Source of the DNA: UBA5738 sp049641805
Lineage (GTDB): Bacteria > Patescibacteriota > Minisyncoccia > Minisyncoccales > UBA5738
Length of the DNA stretch: 16,470 bases
Reading direction: 5' to 3'
Assembly (NCBI GenBank): GCA_049641805.1
Contig: JBARNX010000074.1
Location: 1 to 16,470, forward strand
The notes beneath the pieces were generated by a model. The model saw only the letters and a program-made list of their open reading frames with translations, was not told the origin of the DNA and made no database searches. A program made the position numbers and the translations under genes. This document shows positions 13,582 through 16,470 of this stretch, piece by piece. The number at the start of each line of letters is the position of its first letter. The first letter of the stretch is position 1.

Positions 13582-14064
13582 ATGACAAATCGCAAAGAGG
13601 GTTTCACCCTTATTGAATTGCTGGTGGTTATTGCCATTATCGGCATTTTGGCCGGCATGGTGCTGGTGTCGATGGGCGGCGCGCGGCAAAAAGCCCGGGA
13701 CGCCAAGAGAATGTCGGATATGCGCCAGCTGGTTTCGGCGCAGGAAATGTATTACGGCGAAAAGGATTCGTATTATCCGGTAGCAACGGACCTTAGCGTG
13801 GCCACGGGAACGATTGCCGTCGGCTCCACGGTTTATATGGCCATGCCGACCGATCCGGGAGGTCCCACACCCACCGCTTGCGGCGCTTCTCCCACTGCCG
13901 GTGTTTACTGCGCGAGGAAGAACGATGCCACCAGCGCCGATCTGCAGAAGTTTTGCTATTTTGCGCGCTTGGAGGGCGAGGCGAAATATTACACTGCGTC
14001 CCATGGTGGCAATGTCAAAAGGACGAATTTGCCGACCTTGGACACTTGCAACACGGCGGACTAG
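13582..14064 (+). CDS. Type IV major prepilin, copy 2
   Basis: 160-residue prepilin with a 7-residue leader (MTNRKEG) before FTLIELLVVIAIIG; Glu at +5 is present. The first about 50 mature residues are almost identical to copy 1, at DNA level too. The middle (about 70-110) differs in sequence and length, and the end (GEAKYYTASHGGNVK) is again nearly identical. The four cysteines are conserved (TACG, VYCAR, KFCYF, DTCN). This pattern indicates a recent duplication with divergence or exchange in the exposed region. It has its own promoter candidate at 13466-13493 and is followed by a strong terminator. Which copy is the dominant fibre subunit cannot be told from sequence. Confidence 0.94.
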   Translation: MTNRKEGFTLIELLVVIAIIGILAGMVLVSMGGARQKARDAKRMSDMRQLVSAQEMYYGEKDSYYPVATDLSVATGTIAVGSTVYMAMPTDPGGPTPTACGASPTAGVYCARKNDATSADLQKFCYFARLEGEAKYYTASHGGNVKRTNLPTLDTCNTAD

Positions 14065-14084
14065 TTGAGGAATCAAACACAGAG

Positions 14085-14108
14085 AATCGGCGAGTTTCGC
14101 CGATTTTT
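14085..14108 (+). terminator. Intrinsic terminator after prepilin 2
   Basis: AATCGGCGA (14085-14093), loop GTT, TCGCCGATT (14097-14105), then T's to 14108: a 9-bp perfect stem with a T-rich end, 20 nt after the stop codon. It separates the pilins from pilD. Confidence 0.8.
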
Positions 14109-14196
14109 CGTTACGCGCCCGTTGTGATAAAATAAATTCATCGAATGATTTTTCCAATATGCCTTGAATCGCGAAACCGTTTTTCGTTAACTTTTA

Positions 14197-14226
14197 TTGT
14201 ACCGCCGCAAATTTTATTGCTATAAA
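14197..14226 (+). promoter_or_regulatory. Promoter candidate for pilD
   Basis: TTGTAC (14197-14202), 18-nt spacer, TATAAA (14221-14226) preceded by TGC. The leader to pilD would be about 75 nt. A second extended -10, TGATAAAAT (14125-14133), lies upstream but lacks a good -35. The 242-nt spacer 14065-14306 otherwise holds only the terminator and no gene. Confidence 0.5.
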
Positions 14227-14306
14227 ATTTACTCTAAATTCGCGCCCGCCGCGCTCGCAAATGGCGCAAAAAAATTAATCGCGCCCAATTTCGTAATTCA
14301 AAGAAT

Positions 14307-15143
14307 ATGGATATTTTATTCTGGTATGTATTTGTTTCGATATTTGCCGTCGGTATGATTATCGGCAGTTTTTTGAATTGTTTGATCTGGCGATCCTATA
14401 ATAACGAAAGCGCGCTGGCCGGCCGGTCGTATTGTCCGAATTGCCGCCATAAACTGGCTTGGTTTGATTTGATTCCCGCGTTCAGTTTTTTATTTTTGCG
14501 CGCCAAATGCCGTTATTGCGAAAAACCGATATCGTGGCAGTATCCGGCGGTTGAGCTGGCAACCGGAATTCTTTTCGTTGCCGCGGCGCGGGTGTTCGCG
14601 CCCGGGATTTTTAACGGTTATTTGCCGGTGATTTCAGCGCTTGAGCTGTTGGCGTATTGGGTGATTTTATCTTCGCTGGTTGTAGTATTTGTCGCGGATT
14701 TGCGCTGGTATTTTATTCCCGACGGCGCGATTGCCGCGGGAATCTTCGGCGCCGCGGTTTTAATGAGCGCGCAATTTTTTGAAAGCAATTTTATTTTTCA
14801 CCGATCCGATTGGAGCATAATTTTCAATCCGTTGTTGTCGGGGCTGTTTGCCGCGCTGTTTTTTCTGGCGGTATTTTTGGTTTCGCGCGGCAAATGGATT
14901 GGTTTTGGCGATGTCAAATACGCGCTTTTGATGGGATTGGCGCTTGGTTTTCCCGAAACTTTACTGGCGCTGTTCCTCGCGAATTTTTTTGGTGCTATAA
15001 TAGGTTTAGGATTGATCGCGGCCCGGCGCAAGAAGATGTCGTCGGAGATTCCTTTCGGGCCGTTTCTGGTTGGCGGAACATTGATCGCGCTGTTTTTTCC
15101 CGGCTCGATACTGAATTGGTATTTGTCAATCGGAGCGTATTAA
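14307..15143 (+). CDS. pilD: Prepilin peptidase / N-methyltransferase PilD
   Basis: 278-residue integral membrane aspartyl protease that removes the prepilin leader at Gly|Phe and methylates the new N-terminus. The cytoplasmic N-terminal domain has the zinc pair CPNC (Cys43, Cys46) and CRYC (Cys68, Cys71), the mark of bifunctional enzymes. The catalytic aspartates are Asp131 (VADLRWYFIPDG) and Asp202 (GFGDVKYALLMG). About eight hydrophobic helices are visible. GSFLNCLIWR (20-29) is the expected first-helix motif. Its substrates are encoded on both sides: two prepilins upstream, two minor pilins downstream. AAAG lies a few bases before the ATG. All key residues are present. Confidence 0.95.
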   Translation: MDILFWYVFVSIFAVGMIIGSFLNCLIWRSYNNESALAGRSYCPNCRHKLAWFDLIPAFSFLFLRAKCRYCEKPISWQYPAVELATGILFVAAARVFAPGIFNGYLPVISALELLAYWVILSSLVVVFVADLRWYFIPDGAIAAGIFGAAVLMSAQFFESNFIFHRSDWSIIFNPLLSGLFAALFFLAVFLVSRGKWIGFGDVKYALLMGLALGFPETLLALFLANFFGAIIGLGLIAARRKKMSSEIPFGPFLVGGTLIALFFPGSILNWYLSIGAY

Positions 15144-15160
15144 ATTAAAGAAAAGTCGCG

Positions 15161-15745
15161 ATGAACAATTTTTATGTTAATTTCCTTGCCGAAACCAAAA
15201 ACCGTTGCCGGGCCGGTTTCACTTTAATCGAGCTTATTACCGTAACCGCGATCATTTTGGTTATCAGCATCATTGCCATTCCCAATTACCGCCAGGGCGG
15301 CCGCCAAACGGCGCTGGATATGCAGGCCAACCGGTTCGCGCAGGATTTGCGGCGGATTCAGGAGTGGTCGCTGGCGGCGCATCAAGTGGGCGGCCAGGCA
15401 AAACGCGGCTACGGAATATCTTTATCCCAAGGAAGCGGCTCGTACATCATTTATCTTGACGACGGCAACAATGGCGGGTTGATTTTTCCCGGCAACGGGA
15501 AGTATGACGCTACTTTTGATACTGTGCATGAAACCATTGCTTTGGACGACAAAATTGAAATCGCGTCGTGCGTACCGTCGTGCGTGAATCCGCCGGCCAG
15601 CGTTGAATATATGCCGTCCGGTTCGGCGGCATGGATAAACGGGATTGAAAGCGAGCCGGTACAGCAGATTAATTTCCGCGTAAAAAATACTTCAATGGTC
15701 CGTTCGGTGTTTGCGAATAAAGCAGGGTTGATTTATGTCCAATAA
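15161..15745 (+). CDS. GspH/FimT-like pseudopilin
   Basis: 194 residues with a class IV prepilin N-terminus: a 19-residue leader ending RCRAG, then FTLIELITVTAIILVISII with Glu at +5. The region after the helix, QANRFAQDLRRIQEWSLAAHQ, is the GspH/FimT pattern, and the globular part is beta-rich, with a Cys pair in IASCVPSCVN that may form a local disulfide. Such minor pseudopilins prime fibre assembly or sit at the tip. It starts 17 nt after pilD, with AAAGAAAAG upstream, and overlaps the next gene by 11 bp, so the three genes are likely one transcript. Confidence 0.85.
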   Translation: MNNFYVNFLAETKNRCRAGFTLIELITVTAIILVISIIAIPNYRQGGRQTALDMQANRFAQDLRRIQEWSLAAHQVGGQAKRGYGISLSQGSGSYIIYLDDGNNGGLIFPGNGKYDATFDTVHETIALDDKIEIASCVPSCVNPPASVEYMPSGSAAWINGIESEPVQQINFRVKNTSMVRSVFANKAGLIYVQ

Positions 15746-16301
15746 CTGCCCGAAAAAATCAAATAGCCGATGTTTTGGATTCACTCTTGTCGAGGTAATG
15801 ACGGCGCTGACCATAATTATGGTGGGTATCGTGGGTGTTTACGGGCTGATCAATCAGACTCTTTCCGCGTCGAAAACCGCGTCGATGCAATTAACCGCGG
15901 CCTATCTGGGAAAGGAAGGGATCGAGATCGTCAGAAACATCCGCGACAGCAATTATTTAAAATCGCTTAACGGCGAGCCGGGTTACGACCAGGAACACAG
16001 CTGGATGAGCGGACTGACATCTTCCGGGAGTCCGGAGAATGTTAATTGCAGTACTAGTACTGGCTGCGCCGCCGACTATTCAATGCAGGCGCTCAGCTTA
16101 GGTTATGCCAATACGCCGCTGAAATTCAATGGTAGTTTTTACAATTATTCAACGGGCGTCGAAACTCCGTACAAAAGGATTATCACCGTGAATCATAGCG
16201 GAGGCAATTTTTTGGAAGTTGTCGTTAGCGTTAATTGGGTTGAACATGGCCGGAATCATTCGATGACGGTCCGGGAAAATCTTTATAATTGGTGGAATTA
16301 G
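15735..16301 (+). CDS. PilV/GspI-like minor pilin
   Basis: 188 residues. The prepilin site is CFG|FTLVEVMTALTIIMVGIVG with Gly15, Phe16 and Glu at +5. The next segment, TASMQLTAAYLGKEGIEIVRNIRDSNYL, is characteristic of PilV/GspI-type minor pilins. The rest is a Ser/Gly/Asn-rich globular domain with two cysteines (VNCSTSTGCA) and a C-terminal strand (LEVVVSVNWVEHG). It probably joins the GspH-like protein in the pilus-tip or initiation complex. It overlaps the preceding gene by 11 bp. PilW/PilX-type partners are not in the window and may follow beyond it, though the next 169 nt have no gene. Confidence 0.87.
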   Translation: MSNNCPKKSNSRCFGFTLVEVMTALTIIMVGIVGVYGLINQTLSASKTASMQLTAAYLGKEGIEIVRNIRDSNYLKSLNGEPGYDQEHSWMSGLTSSGSPENVNCSTSTGCAADYSMQALSLGYANTPLKFNGSFYNYSTGVETPYKRIITVNHSGGNFLEVVVSVNWVEHGRNHSMTVRENLYNWWN

Positions 16302-16381
16302 CAAGTATCCCGGAGGTCGCGGTAATTTAAAAATTAACTCATAAGACCTACTGCTTAAAGATTTCCTACTGCAATTTCCAT

Positions 16382-16464
16382 ATTTCGGCTGCGCCGGATT
16401 CATCATTCGTCGACAGACTTAGCTCAAGTATGCCTCCTCATTCTTCATCCGGCTCGCCCGAAAT
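16382..16464 (+). repeat. Imperfect inverted repeat at the right edge
   Basis: ATTTCGG (16382-16388) pairs with CCGAAAT (16458-16464), and CCGGAT (16394-16399) with ATCCGG (16447-16452), with a 5-nt internal loop between them. Inside, ACTTAGCTCAAGT (about 16417-16429) can form a small stem. It lies in the 169-nt region after the PilV-like gene, where I see no coding sequence. It may be a structured RNA, the end of an element continuing outside the window, or a long terminator-like fold without a T-run. On the - strand it contains AAGAATGAGGAG, also present in the copy 2 element at 7444-7532. Confidence 0.5.
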
Positions 16465-16470
16465 CTGAAA

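Noticed and set aside
12873..14157. Two long reverse-strand open frames across the prepilin genes (12873-13379 and 13570-14157)
   Set aside because: They are mirror frames of the duplicated, clearly coding prepilins; their His/Arg-rich products match no family and similarity between them only reflects the pilin duplication.
1..16470. CRISPR array, tRNA or rRNA genes, complete insertion sequence
   Set aside because: No regularly spaced direct repeats, no cloverleaf with a TTCGA-type arm in an acceptable fold, and no transposase frame were seen on either strand.

Overview
The window looks like a chromosomal segment of a Candidate Phyla Radiation / Patescibacteria bacterium, most like Parcubacteria. 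This is inferred from the gene set and layout, not from a marker gene. The pointers are a compact type IV pilus locus with PilM, PilN, PilO, PilB, PilT, PilC and PilD but no PilQ secretin, a stand-alone CheY-like regulator inside it, a minimal 93-residue alkyltransferase, weak or absent Shine-Dalgarno sites, and AT-rich palindromes in the spacers. TGA is used as an ordinary stop, so the alternative code of Gracilibacteria does not apply.

Left part (1-4443): housekeeping and repair genes. These are polX (DNA polymerase X with a PHP domain), a Nudix hydrolase overlapping by 4 bp with a ThiI/MnmA-like PP-loop protein, a small MGMT-family alkyltransferase, and comF on the opposite strand, converging on and overlapping the alkyltransferase gene.

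Middle and right part (4433-16301): the pilus locus, all on the + strand. A good extended -10 promoter (4433-4461) lies in front of pilM, pilN, pilO, a PilP-position membrane protein and the assembly ATPase pilB. A receiver-only response regulator, the retraction ATPase pilT and the platform protein pilC follow. Next come an unrecognised small membrane protein, two near-duplicate major prepilins, a terminator, the prepilin peptidase pilD, a GspH-like pseudopilin and a PilV-like minor pilin. Together these make a nearly complete machine: PilD matures the pilins; PilM, PilN, PilO and PilC form the inner-membrane platform; PilB extends and PilT retracts the fibre. Such pili serve attachment, twitching or DNA uptake, and comF nearby fits the last.

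The most unusual signal is not a protein. A three-hairpin element occurs twice (about 17-106 and 7444-7532), each time ending about 26 nt before the start codon of an unrelated gene (polX and pilB). Loops and joints are conserved while paired positions change in a compensatory way, which suggests a structured RNA family or a mobile structured element. I could not match it to a class I know. Other non-coding structures include AT-rich foldback elements filling both spacers around pilT and sharing a 27-nt perfect inverted repeat, two nested hairpins in front of the Nudix and alkyltransferase genes, and an imperfect inverted repeat at the right edge. No non-coding stretch exceeds 300 bases. I found no tRNA, rRNA, CRISPR array or complete insertion sequence.
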